Below are positions 47,940 through 57,535 of a stretch of 64,000 nucleotides of DNA, piece by piece. The stretch is from [Streptosporangium] indianense (GTDB taxonomy: Bacteria; Actinomycetota; Actinomycetes; Streptomycetales; Streptomycetaceae), in assembly GCF_021474405.1 (NCBI RefSeq), contig NZ_JAKEIO010000015.1:1-64000 (forward strand). The letters are read 5' to 3'. The notes under the pieces are model-generated. The model worked only from the letters and a program-made list of their open reading frames with translations, was not told the origin of the DNA and made no database searches. The translations under genes and the position numbers were made by a program. The number at the start of each line of letters is the position of its first letter. Within the stretch, counting starts at the first letter, position 1.

Positions 47940-48386
47940 TCAGCCCGCCAGGTAGCGCACCTGGTCCCACAGCGTCGGATCCACCACGCCGACCCGCCGC
48001 CGGAAACCCCACACCGGGACCTCCCGCAACTCGTCCGTCTCCAGGAAACTCGCGCGGCCCCGGACGTCGCCGACCGAGCCCGGCGGCAGCGGGATCACCC
48101 CGCTGCGCTCGTCACGGAACCGTGTCGTGATCTTCGCGACCGTCGCCCGCTCCCCGCGCACCGCCAGCACCAGACAGGGCCGGTCCTTCGTGCGGTTCTC
48201 GTCCTCGTAGGGCACGTCGGCCCACCAGATCTCCGCCGGCTGCGGCCGGCCCTCCGCGAGCACGGGCCCGGCCGTCCGGCCCCGCCGGGCCGTCGGCCGC
48301 CTGCCCCGGCCCCAGCCGTCGACGAGCGTGGCGATGAGCGCGAGCAGTACCACCGCGGCGAGCGCCAGCCACCAGGACGTGTCCAT
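47940..48386 (-). CDS. Membrane-anchored PemK/MazF-like protein
   Basis: 148 residues. An N-terminal hydrophobic helix (WWLALAAVVLLALIATLV) precedes a PemK/MazF-type domain: AEIWWADVPYEDENRTKDRPCL, AKITTRFRDERSGVIPLPPG and VRGRASFLETDELREV. MazF is an RNA-cutting toxin; here the membrane tether and the lack of a neighbouring antitoxin make this unlikely to be a standard pair. Convergent with cysM. Confidence 0.75.
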   Translation of the reverse strand: MDTSWWLALAAVVLLALIATLVDGWGRGRRPTARRGRTAGPVLAEGRPQPAEIWWADVPYEDENRTKDRPCLVLAVRGERATVAKITTRFRDERSGVIPLPPGSVGDVRGRASFLETDELREVPVWGFRRRVGVVDPTLWDQVRYLAG

Positions 48387-48598
48387 ACTGAGACGTTACC
48401 GGCGCCACCCCTGCCACGCGCCCCCCTCACGCGGATCACCCCCGGCCCTGCCAGCCGAACCGGTGACACCACAGGTGAGTTCGCCCACAACAGGCCTTGG
48501 CGGAGGAGCTACCGGAGGTTTTGCGCCTTACGCTCGACGGACCGCACGACCCCCGACGCCCCTCTCAGACTTATCCCGCCAGCGGAGGTTTCTGCTTC

Positions 48599-49351
48599 AT
48601 GAAGCTCACCGTCGTCGGCTGCTCGGGGTCGTTCCCGTCCGCGGAATCGGCCTGCTCGAGCTACCTCGTCGAGGCCGACGGCTTCCGGCTGCTTCTCGAC
48701 ATGGGCAACGGTGCCCTGGGCGAGCTGCAGCGCCACTGCGGTCTCTACGACCTCGACGCGATCTTCCTCAGCCATCTGCACGCCGACCACTGCATCGACA
48801 TGTGCGTGTACTTCGTCGCGCGCTACTACCGCCACGACGGCGGCCGCTGCGATCCGATGCCCGTCTTCGGCCCCGAAGGCACGGAACACCGGCTGACCAC
48901 CGCCTACGCGGACACCCCCTCCGCCTCCTCCATGAGCGAGGTCTTCGACTTCCACACCGTCAAGCCGTCCACGTTCGAACTCGGCCCCTTCACGGTGCAC
49001 ACCGAGCGGGTGGCCCACCCCGTGGAGGCGTACGGCATCCGGATCGAGCACGGCGGCCGGACGCTGACGTACTCCGGCGACTCCGGAGTGAGCCCCGCGC
49101 TCGACGAACTGGCCCGGGACGCCGACCTGTTCCTGTGCGAGGCGGCGTTCACGCACGGCAAGGAGAACATCCCCGACCTGCACCTCAACGGCCGCGAGGC
49201 GGGTGAGACGGCGGCCCGGGCCGGTGCCCGCCGCCTGGTCCTCACCCACATCCCGCCGTGGACGGACCCCCAGGTCAACCTGGTCGACGCCCGCGAGGTC
49301 TTCGACGGCCGGGTCGACCTGGCCGCGCCGGGGCAGACGTACGAGATCTGA
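48599..49351 (+). CDS. Metallo-beta-lactamase-fold hydrolase
   Basis: 250 residues. Zinc site motif SHLHADH (His59, His61, Asp63, His64), plus DSGVSPALDELA and LTHIPPW. In M. tuberculosis the gene at the same place (Rv1339, before rphA and rdgB) is a cAMP phosphodiesterase; the same may hold here. ATG 48599 after GGAGG. Confidence 0.85.
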   Translation: MKLTVVGCSGSFPSAESACSSYLVEADGFRLLLDMGNGALGELQRHCGLYDLDAIFLSHLHADHCIDMCVYFVARYYRHDGGRCDPMPVFGPEGTEHRLTTAYADTPSASSMSEVFDFHTVKPSTFELGPFTVHTERVAHPVEAYGIRIEHGGRTLTYSGDSGVSPALDELARDADLFLCEAAFTHGKENIPDLHLNGREAGETAARAGARRLVLTHIPPWTDPQVNLVDAREVFDGRVDLAAPGQTYEI

Positions 49352-49426
49352 CGGCCCCGCCCGAAGGCCCACGCGTGCCCGCGAGGCCCCGGAACGCAGG
49401 CGGAAGGCCCCGGAGCACACGCGTAG

Positions 49427-49452
49427 GCCCCGGAACCGAGCGGTTCCGGGGC
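49427..49452. terminator. Terminator between MBL gene and nagE2
   Basis: 12-bp stem with AG loop, between convergent genes; it is preceded by three spaced copies of AGGCCCCGGA at about 20-base intervals (49384, 49405, 49425). Confidence 0.7.
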
Positions 49453-49471
49453 ATACGCGCCTGGCGGAGTG

Positions 49472-50734
<1,263 letters not shown>

Positions 50735-50839
50735 GAACTTCCTCCAGGGGGCACGGCGCCGCCCAGGAAGCATGCGAAGGGGACGGCGGCGTCTCAAAGA
50801 AAGGGGAACGCGGTGACCACCGCGCGACCTCCACCGGTG

Positions 50840-50855
50840 AGTGGTGTAGACCAGT
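50840..50855. promoter_or_regulatory. DasR operator (dre) upstream of nagE2
   Basis: AGTGGTGTAGACCAGT is a near-perfect match to the DasR palindrome (consensus AGTGGTCTAGACCACT), 14/16. Known DasR sites are at the same place upstream of nagE2 in Streptomyces. Confidence 0.85.
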
Positions 50856-50910
50856 TGTAGCACGGTAGGCCGAACGAGTGGAACCCGCCAATTCCGCCCG
50901 CTGCGGACGA

Positions 50911-51345
50911 TCACGCCTTGGCACTGCCCTCCACGCCCTCCCCGGGCTCCCGCCCCGCAGGCCGCAGATCGAACCTGCTGATCGCGAACCGGAAGATCAC
51001 GTAAGAGGGGAGCGCGAACCCCAGCCCGATCGGAACGATCAGTCACGGCCGCGTGGCCGGATTCCAGTCGATGACGAAGTCGATCAGCCCCGCCCGGAAC
51101 GCGAACGCCATCACCTCCCGGTCCAGCCCGGCCCGGCGTCCCCGAACGCATCCGGCCGCCCCGGCCGGTTCAGGATCCCCGCCGCCGACAGCACCGGCCT
51201 CGGCAACCGCAGGCTCCGGCCCGTCCTCTGCCACCCCTGGACCAGCCGGTTCCAGCGAGCCCGCCCGGGGCCCACGGCCGACGCGGCACCGGCGGAGCTG
51301 CCGGCACTCGTCCCGGTCCCCTTCGCCGGAGACTTTGTCGAGAGG
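50911..51345 (-). pseudogene. Decayed nagE1-like PTS permease
   Basis: Remnant of a second GlcNAc EIIC. An N-terminal fragment near 51140-51330 (LVQGWQRTGRSLRLPRPVLS, related to the LMLPVAVLPAA region) and a C-terminal fragment (IGLGFALPSYVIFRFAISRF) flank a deletion of roughly two thirds of the gene. A TGA sits at 51043-51045 where relatives have Trp or another residue. Frames differ between the halves. No start codon is visible. The deletion makes sequencing error an unlikely explanation. Confidence 0.85.
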
Positions 51346-51350
51346 CGGGT

Positions 51351-51366
51351 CGTGGTGTAGACCAGT
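51351..51366. promoter_or_regulatory. DasR operator (dre) upstream of nagF
   Basis: CGTGGTGTAGACCAGT, 13/16 of the DasR consensus, between the divergent nagE1 remnant and nagF. Confidence 0.8.
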
Positions 51367-51483
51367 CGTTCGACGGTCGCACGAACGTGACGCCATCCTT
51401 CGGCACACACAACAGAGCCGCTCGCCAAGAGGGGCCAACTGTGGGTTACTGCGACAAAGCGGTTCGGATCAGGGAGAACGAAC

Positions 51484-51717
51484 ATGGCCACCAAGGCTGA
51501 GAAGATCGTTGCCGGGCTCGGCGGCATCGACAACATCGAAGAAGTCGAAGGCTGCATCACCCGCCTGCGCACCGAGGTCGTGGACCCCGCCAAGGTCGAC
51601 GAAGCCGCCCTGAAGGCCGCCGGAGCCCACGGCGTCGTCAAGATGGGCACCGCCATCCAGGTCGTCATCGGCACCGACGCCGACCCCATCGCGGCGGACA
51701 TCGAAGACATGATGTGA
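51484..51717 (+). CDS. nagF: GlcNAc-specific PTS EIIB
   Basis: 77 residues. Phosphorylated at Cys24 in VEGCITRLRTEV, the EIIB glucose-family signature. Accepts phosphate from EIIA and passes it to GlcNAc carried by NagE2. Start ATG 51484 after GGAGAACG. Control by the dre at 51351. Confidence 0.92.
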   Translation: MATKAEKIVAGLGGIDNIEEVEGCITRLRTEVVDPAKVDEAALKAAGAHGVVKMGTAIQVVIGTDADPIAADIEDMM

Positions 51718-51828
51718 AGGACCGGGATCACCCCGGACCTCACCCCCCGACACCCCTGAGGCCACCAGCGCGCACGGCCCCTCCCCACCGGGAGGGGCCC
51801 CTGCACCGGTGCGGATAGGCTCACCCGC

Positions 51829-52566
<738 letters not shown>

Positions 52567-52722
52567 CCCCCAAAGTAAAGGGCACGCCAAGAACGGTGCT
52601 CGGCCCGGGCAACCGCACCGAGCACACTCGCGTCTCAAGGAGTACGGGCGCACGGCTCATCCCTGTGCGCCCGGCCAGCCGCGCGGGCCCGACCGGCCCG
52701 ACCGAACGAGAGGGACCGCTCC

Positions 52723-53121
52723 ATGGCCGCGAGCCGCCGACGCCGCACCGCAGCCGTCGCCGCCACCCTGGCGGCCGTCGCGCTGACCGCCGGACTCACC
52801 ACCGGCTGCGCCGCCGTCGACAAGGCGCTGGACTGCGTCCAGACCGCCGACGCCATCGCCGACAGCGTCACGGAACTCCAGCAGGCGGTCGACAGCGCGT
52901 CCAACGACCCGACCCAGCTCGACGAGTCCCTCGACTCCATCGACAAGAACCTCGGCGAGATCGGCGACAAGACCGACAACGCGGATGTCGGCAAGGCCGT
53001 GGACGACCTGAACAAGGCCGTCGACAACGTCCGCACGTCGATCAGGAACGGCGACGAGACACCCGACATCAGCCCGGTCACGGACGCCGCGGGCGAGTTG
53101 ACGAAGGTCTGCACGCCGTAA
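52723..53121 (+). CDS. Small lipoprotein
   Basis: 132 residues. Signal peptide with lipobox LTTGC (Cys29); then an alpha-helical, Asp/Ser-rich domain (SVTELQQAVDSASNDPTQLD) with a Cys near the end. Found between rph and rdgB in Streptomyces. Function unknown. Confidence 0.75.
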   Translation: MAASRRRRTAAVAATLAAVALTAGLTTGCAAVDKALDCVQTADAIADSVTELQQAVDSASNDPTQLDESLDSIDKNLGEIGDKTDNADVGKAVDDLNKAVDNVRTSIRNGDETPDISPVTDAAGELTKVCTP

Positions 53122-53191
53122 GCCGCGCCGGCTGAACCGGCTGCGGCTTCTCGTGTGCCGGGTCGCACCGGAAGCCGCCCGTGGGTCGCAC

Positions 53192-53220
53192 GTGGCCGCC
53201 CGCGCAGTTCCCCGCGCCCC
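53192..53220. repeat. Dispersed intergenic motif, copy 2
   Basis: 28/29 identical to 707-735. It lies in the 131-base gap before rdgB. Confidence 0.6.
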
Positions 53221-53252
53221 CGACGGGGTGCGGGGGCAATACTGTTGCGGGC

Positions 53253-53855
53253 ATGAGTCGCCTGATCCTCGCCACCCGTAACGCCGGAAAGATCACCGAA
53301 CTTCGCGCCATCCTCGCCGAAGCCGGGCTGTCCCACGAACTCGTCGGCGCCGACGCCTACCCGGACATCCCCGACGTCAAGGAAACGGGCGTCACCTTCG
53401 CCGAGAACGCCCTCCTCAAGGCCCACGCGTTGGCCCGGGCCACGGGTCTCCCGGCCGTCGCCGACGACTCGGGCCTGTGCGTCGACGTCCTCAACGGCGC
53501 ACCCGGCATCTTCTCCGCCCGCTGGTCCGGCCGCCACGGCGACGACAAGGCCAACCTGGACCTCCTCCTCGCGCAGCTGTCGGACATCGCCGACGAACAC
53601 CGCGGCGCCCACTTCGCCTGCGCGGCGGCCCTGGCCCTGCCGGACGGCACGGAGCGGGTGGTGGAGGGCAGGCTCCCCGGCACCCTCCGCCACGAGCCCA
53701 CGGGCACGGGCGGCTTCGGCTACGACCCGATCCTCCAGCCGAACGGCGAGACCCGCACCTGCGCGGAACTGACCCCCCAGGAAAAGAACGCGATCAGCCA
53801 CCGGGGGAAGGCGTTCCGGGGGTTGGTGCCGGTGGTGCGGGAGCTGTTGGGCTGA
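53253..53855 (+). CDS. rdgB: Inosine/xanthosine triphosphate pyrophosphatase
   Basis: 200 residues. HAM1/RdgB family; removes dITP and XTP from the nucleotide pool. ATRNAGKITELRAIL, ADDSGLCVDVLNGAPGIFSA, GTGGFGYDPIL and TCAELTPQEKNAISHRGKA. ATG 53253. Confidence 0.96.
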   Translation: MSRLILATRNAGKITELRAILAEAGLSHELVGADAYPDIPDVKETGVTFAENALLKAHALARATGLPAVADDSGLCVDVLNGAPGIFSARWSGRHGDDKANLDLLLAQLSDIADEHRGAHFACAAALALPDGTERVVEGRLPGTLRHEPTGTGGFGYDPILQPNGETRTCAELTPQEKNAISHRGKAFRGLVPVVRELLG

Positions 53856-53876
53856 GGGGCCGGCCCACTTACGCCG

Positions 53877-53909
53877 AGGGGCGCAACACCATGAAGGTGT
53901 TGCGCCCCT
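53877..53909. terminator. Terminator between rdgB and tRNA-Leu
   Basis: 14-bp stem (53877-53890/53896-53909), 5-base loop; ends both convergent transcripts. Confidence 0.85.
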
Positions 53910-53914
53910 GTGGC

Positions 53915-53993
53915 TGGTGGGCCCGGTGGGACTCGAACCCACGACACACCGGACCTAAACCGGCGCCCTCTTGGCCAGCTGGGGTACGGACCC
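53915..53993 (-). tRNA. tRNA-Leu (UAG), short variable loop
   Basis: Acceptor GGGTCCG/CGGGCCC, anticodon stem GCCGG/CCGGT, loop TTTAGGT (anticodon UAG), T arm GTGGG-TTCGAGT-CCCAC, discriminator A73, and encoded CCA (53915-53917). The variable region is only 5 bases (GTGTC), unlike the long arm of normal bacterial tRNA-Leu. G37 and A73 match leucine identity. 76 bases without CCA. Confidence 0.85.
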
Positions 53994-54000
53994 GTCGCGG

Positions 54001-54861
54001 TTACTGTACTGGGCCGCAAGCGGTGGCGGTGCGGCGAGGTCGGGAGTGGGTCTTCGTCTGACTGTGACAGGAGGGGCAGAGGTATCGCAGGTTCCCGATC
54101 CGGTTATCAAGCCGATCGCCGTTGATGTGATCGACTTCCAGGACGAGTCTTCTGCCCTGCCAGCTCGCACCGGTACCGCACTCGTTGCACACGTGGGGCA
54201 CGCCGAGGTCGTCGAGTGCCCGCCTGAGAAGGATTGTCCTGGTGCGTGGGGAGCCGGGAGCAAGCTTCACCAGGACCTGGGTCGCGGATTTGCGATGTGG
54301 GGACGCCGTGCCACGGAGATGAGCTTGCCCTGTGAAATGGGCGGTCGACAGGCCGTAGGACTCGATGCTGTGTCGGACCCGCGCTCGCCCGGAACCGCCG
54401 ACGGGGGAGAGACCGAGCATGCGCATCACCCCTGCCAAGCTGTGTGATGCGGCGACGGCTCGTGTGATTTCTTCGCGTGGGAAGAGGGCCCCTGAGCGAT
54501 TGTCCCTTCTTCCGGTGAAGTGCGAGGTGTCGATTTGGAAGGCGTCCAGTCTCTTCCTGATGTACCCGTACGGACTGTCGCGTGGAGAAAGCCCCATGTA
54601 CTCCACCACCTCCCTGATGCTGGTCGACCGGGCGGCGGCTTCCCTCAGGACTTCTTCCGGATAGCTGCGCCTTTCGCGTTCCGGCAGCGACTCCTCGCGG
54701 AAGTGGGAGATGTCGATGCCGTAGTGCTGCAGCCGCTTGCTGAGATAACGGCGAGGGCCGCTTCCCATAGGGGCTTTCACTCGGCGCATCAGGTCGACCA
54801 TGCTGGAGGCTTCGGCGGCAGTGCGCGTCAGCAAGTCGCGTGTGTACCTCGGCGTACTCAC
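54001..54861 (-). CDS. HNH nuclease with three repeated modules
   Basis: 286 residues. Three modules of about 48 residues, each (F/Y)-x4-LL/I...-x-LGLSP-x...-Y-x-I-x-R-x-F/Y-x-I-D-T-SHF, occupy residues 1-165 (YTRDLLTRTAA; YPEEVLREAAA; FPREEITRAVA). They look like helix-turn-helix repeats. The HNH domain follows: CNECGTG, RLVLEVDHINGDRLDN and LCPSCHSQT, with the zinc Cys pairs and the catalytic His in EVDHINGD. The GTG start overlaps the upstream nuclease by 4 bases; its stop is 7 bases from tRNA-Leu. Function unknown; a freestanding homing-type or defence nuclease is possible. Confidence 0.82.
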   Translation of the reverse strand: MSTPRYTRDLLTRTAAEASSMVDLMRRVKAPMGSGPRRYLSKRLQHYGIDISHFREESLPERERRSYPEEVLREAAARSTSIREVVEYMGLSPRDSPYGYIRKRLDAFQIDTSHFTGRRDNRSGALFPREEITRAVAASHSLAGVMRMLGLSPVGGSGRARVRHSIESYGLSTAHFTGQAHLRGTASPHRKSATQVLVKLAPGSPRTRTILLRRALDDLGVPHVCNECGTGASWQGRRLVLEVDHINGDRLDNRIGNLRYLCPSCHSQTKTHSRPRRTATACGPVQ

Positions 54862-55481
54862 GAGGTCGCCCTCCGCCTGCGGCCACGGTATGTGTCCGTC
54901 ACGGCATGGCAGTTGGGGCAGAGCAGCCGGAGGTTCCCCGGTCGATTGTCCCACCAGTCGCCGTTCATGTGGTCGACCTCCAGCCGGAGGGGCTTGTCGT
55001 TCCACCAGGGGTCAATGCCACACATCGCGCATGTTTGCGGGACCCCGAGGCGCAGCAGATGCCGAAGCAGTCGACTTCCTGGGATTCTGCCGGCTTCAGG
55101 TGTGCCGAGGCTGAGGAGGTCACCGCGAGAGCGTCTCGACCCTGGTGCGGATGTCTCGAAGTGAGATGTGTCGATGCCCAGTGTGGTGATGCGGCGGCTG
55201 ATATGCGCGTAATTACCACCGACAGGGCTGACGTCGAGGAAGTGAAGCACTTCCTTGATGCTGGTCGACGCCGCCACCGCCTCGCGGAGTCTTTCCTCGG
55301 TGTGCCGCGCCCACCGCGCCGGGAAGTGTGCGACATCCACGCCCGCTTCGGACATCTTCTGACGCAGATAGCGTCTGCTGCCGGGCGTGGGTGTGCCTCC
55401 GCACCACCGAACGGCGTCGTCCCAGTTTGTTGTCCCTCGGGCTGCTTCTTCCAGTAGCTCGCGGGTGTACCTGACCCCCAT
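54858..55481 (-). CDS. HNH nuclease with two repeated modules
   Basis: 207 residues, paralogue of the downstream gene. Modules (YTRELLEEAARGTTNWDDAV; RLREAVAASTSIKEVLHFLD) each end in (V/T)-x-HF, here VDVAHF and IDTSHF. The HNH domain has CAMCGIDPWWNDKPLRLEV, EVDHMNGDWWDN and LCPNCHAVT. Located upstream and co-transcribed. Closely related but with one module fewer, so the pair probably arose by duplication followed by module change. Confidence 0.82.
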   Translation of the reverse strand: MGVRYTRELLEEAARGTTNWDDAVRWCGGTPTPGSRRYLRQKMSEAGVDVAHFPARWARHTEERLREAVAASTSIKEVLHFLDVSPVGGNYAHISRRITTLGIDTSHFETSAPGSRRSRGDLLSLGTPEAGRIPGSRLLRHLLRLGVPQTCAMCGIDPWWNDKPLRLEVDHMNGDWWDNRPGNLRLLCPNCHAVTDTYRGRRRRATS

Positions 55482-55576
55482 GAAACGCCCCTCCGTCCCC
55501 GACCACCCGTTCGCGGTCTCGTACGGAGTAACGAACCGTTTATCGGACCGTCACGCACGGCATGCGGGGGAATGCG

Positions 55577-55614
55577 GAGCGGCTCGTACCGGAGGTCACC
55601 GGTACGAGCCGCTC
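55577..55614. terminator. Terminator between bcp and HNH genes
   Basis: 16-bp stem (55577-55592/55599-55614), 6-base loop; placed after bcp on the same strand as the HNH genes. Confidence 0.85.
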
Positions 55615-55634
55615 GCGACGCGATCCGTGGGGTC

Positions 55635-56102
55635 TCAGACCCCCAGGTCCTTGATGATCTTGGCTACGTGGCCCGTGGCCTTGACGTTGTACAGGGCGCG
55701 TTCGACCTTGCCCTCCTCGTCCACGACGATCGTGGAGCGGATGACGCCGACGACCGTCTTGCCGTACAGCTTCTTCTCACCGAAGGCGCCGTAGGACTCC
55801 AGGACCTGCTTGTCCGGGTCGGCCAGCAGCGTGACCTTGAGTGATTCCTTCTCGCGGAACTTGGCCAGCTTCTCCGGCTTGTCGGGGGAGATGCCGATGA
55901 CGTCGTAGCCCGCGCCCGCCAGCAGCTCCAGGTTGTCCGTGAAGTCACAGGCCTGCTTGGTGCAGCCGGGCGTGAGGGCGGCCGGGTAGAAGTACACGAT
56001 GACCTTGCGGCCCTTGTGGTCCGCCAGGGACACCTCGGTGCCGTCGGCGTCGGGCAGGGTGAAGGCGGGGGCCACGTCCCCCGGCTGGAGTCGCTCGCTC
56101 AT
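55635..56102 (-). CDS. bcp: Thiol peroxidase Bcp
   Basis: 155 residues, atypical 2-Cys peroxiredoxin: peroxidatic Cys47 in ALTPGCTKQACDF and resolving Cys52. Reduces peroxides with thioredoxin. ATG 56102. Confidence 0.95.
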   Translation of the reverse strand: MSERLQPGDVAPAFTLPDADGTEVSLADHKGRKVIVYFYPAALTPGCTKQACDFTDNLELLAGAGYDVIGISPDKPEKLAKFREKESLKVTLLADPDKQVLESYGAFGEKKLYGKTVVGVIRSTIVVDEEGKVERALYNVKATGHVAKIIKDLGV

Positions 56103-56197
56103 CGGACCAGCCTAACCGGGGGTCGAGGCAGTGCTATGAGCCGTGGAGCTGACAGACTGTCCAGCACAGGCTTCACACCGACTTCGGAGGCGACACG

Positions 56198-56527
56198 GTG
56201 GCGGACACGGCGGACACCAGGACCCCGGCGCAGATCGAGGCGGACATCAGGCGCCGCCGCGCGACCCTGGCCGAGACCCTCGACGAGATCGGGGTGCGGG
56301 TGCACCCGAAGACGATCGTCGGGGATGCCAAGGCCAAGGTCGCTTCCAACATCGACCACACGCTCGGGCGGGCCTACGTGGAGGTGAACCGGGCCGTCAC
56401 CGATGTGCGGTCCCGGTTCGTGGACGAGGAGGGCGCGCCCCGGCTGGAGCGGGTCGTGCCGGTCGCCCTCGTCGTCGTCGGAGTGGTCGGGCTGCTCGCG
56501 TTCAGCACGCGGCGGCGCAAGGGCTGA
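56198..56527 (+). CDS. DUF3618 membrane protein
   Basis: 109 residues; GTG 56198. RTPAQIEADIRRRRATLAET start, VHPKTIVGDAKAKVASNID, and a C-terminal helix VVPVALVVVGVVGLLAF then RRRKG. Family of unknown function in actinobacteria; single membrane anchor. Confidence 0.88.
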   Translation: MADTADTRTPAQIEADIRRRRATLAETLDEIGVRVHPKTIVGDAKAKVASNIDHTLGRAYVEVNRAVTDVRSRFVDEEGAPRLERVVPVALVVVGVVGLLAFSTRRRKG

Positions 56528-56571
56528 CCCGACTGCGTACGGATCCGGGGAAGACAGGTAGGTTTCAGGGC

Positions 56572-56928
56572 GTGAGCGCCAAGAGAAACGAGCAGAGCAC
56601 CCATCCGGACAAGCTGCCCATCCGGATGCTGCACGACCGCGTACTCGTGCGGCAGGACACCAGCGAGGGCGAGCGGCGTTCCGGCGGCGGCATCCTGATC
56701 CCCGCCACGGCGGCGGTCGGCCGGCGGCTGGCGTGGGCCGAGGTCGTCGCGGTGGGGCAGAACGTGCGGACCGTGGAGGCGGGTGACCGGGTGCTGTTCG
56801 ACCCGGAGGACCGTGCCGAGGTCGAGGTGCGGGGGATCGCGTATGTGCTGATGCGCGAGCGTGACCTGCACGCGGTGGCCGCGGACCGGTTCGAGGGCGC
56901 CGAGGACTCGACGGGCCTGTACCTGTAG
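56572..56928 (+). CDS. GroES-like co-chaperonin family protein
   Basis: 118 residues; GTG 56572. GroES fold: LPIRMLHDRVLVRQDTSEGE, GGILIPATAAVG, EVVAVGQNVRTVEAGDRVLF and YVLMRERDLHAV. It has an extra N-terminal tail and differs from the usual 100-residue GroES by an altered mobile loop (EGERRSGGGILIP). Probably a divergent copy, distinct from the groES operon gene. Confidence 0.85.
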   Translation: MSAKRNEQSTHPDKLPIRMLHDRVLVRQDTSEGERRSGGGILIPATAAVGRRLAWAEVVAVGQNVRTVEAGDRVLFDPEDRAEVEVRGIAYVLMRERDLHAVAADRFEGAEDSTGLYL

Positions 56929-56940
56929 GGCTCGGATCGT

Positions 56941-56980
56941 GGCGAAGGGGCCGGTGACGACCGTCACCGGCCCCTTCGCC
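56941..56980 (+). terminator. Terminator after GroES-like gene
   Basis: A 19-bp stem with only two unpaired bases (56941-56959/56962-56980). Confidence 0.88.
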
Positions 56981-57003
56981 ATGGGCTTTGCTACGTTGGA
57001 GGC

Positions 57004-57050
57004 ACCCCCGACGAGACGCGCCGTACCGGGATCAAGGCAAAGACGACGCA
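57004..57050 (+). promoter_or_regulatory. Guanidine-III (ykkC-III) riboswitch
   Basis: The 5' part CCCGACGAGACGCGCCGTAC and the 3' part AAGGCAAAGACGACGC match the ykkC-III guanidine riboswitch of Thermobifida fusca as I recall it. P1 co-varies (CCCG/CGGG here; CCGG/CCGG there). The pseudoknot GCGCCGT/ACGACGC has one C-A mismatch. It lies 36 bases before an SMR exporter, its usual target. Confidence 0.8.
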
Positions 57051-57086
57051 CCGACACCGTCAGCCCGTTTCCCGGAGGTGCCCGTC

Positions 57087-57407
57087 ATGGCCTGGGTTCT
57101 GCTCGTCGTCGCCGGTCTGCTCGAGGTGGGGTGGTCCGTCGGCATGAAGTACACCGACGGGTTCACGCGTCCGCTGCCCAGTGTGCTCACGGGCGCCGGC
57201 ATCGTCGCGAGCATGCTGCTGCTGTCGCAGGCCGCCAGGACCCTGCCCATCGGTACCGCCTATGGCGTGTGGGTGGGGATCGGTGCGGCCGGGGCGGCGG
57301 TGTTCGGCATGGTGGTGCTGGGCGAGCCGGCGACCGCCGCCCGGATCTTCTTCGTGTGCCTGCTGCTGGTCGCCGTGGTGGGACTGAAGGCGACCAGCGG
57401 CCACTGA
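57087..57407 (+). CDS. SMR-family guanidinium exporter (Gdx-like)
   Basis: 106 residues, four membrane helices. Conserved Glu in helix 1 (LLEVGWSVGMKYTDGFTRPL), with the WAVGxKYTxGFTR pattern of the guanidinium-specific Gdx subtype, and GTAYGVWVGIGAAGAAVF in helix 3. ATG 57087 after GGAGG. A riboswitch upstream supports the assignment to guanidine. Confidence 0.9.
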   Translation: MAWVLLVVAGLLEVGWSVGMKYTDGFTRPLPSVLTGAGIVASMLLLSQAARTLPIGTAYGVWVGIGAAGAAVFGMVVLGEPATAARIFFVCLLLVAVVGLKATSGH

Positions 57408-57484
57408 ACCGGCATTGCGCAGAAGGTGACCAGCGGCCATGAGCCGTCCTTGAGCCGAAGGCGACCAGCGGCCACTGAGCCGTC
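57386..57484 (+). repeat. Repeats of the SMR gene 3' end
   Basis: GAAGGCGACCAGCGGCCACTGA, the end of the SMR gene with its stop, occurs at 57386-57407. A near copy is at 57422-57442 and another at 57457-57478, at about 35-base spacing; the last two also share GCCGTC after the stop. Confidence 0.88.
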
Positions 57485-57535
57485 ACGGCGCCGAAGCCGG
57501 CCGGCCGCCCCTGACCGGCCAGGCACCGTCATGTG

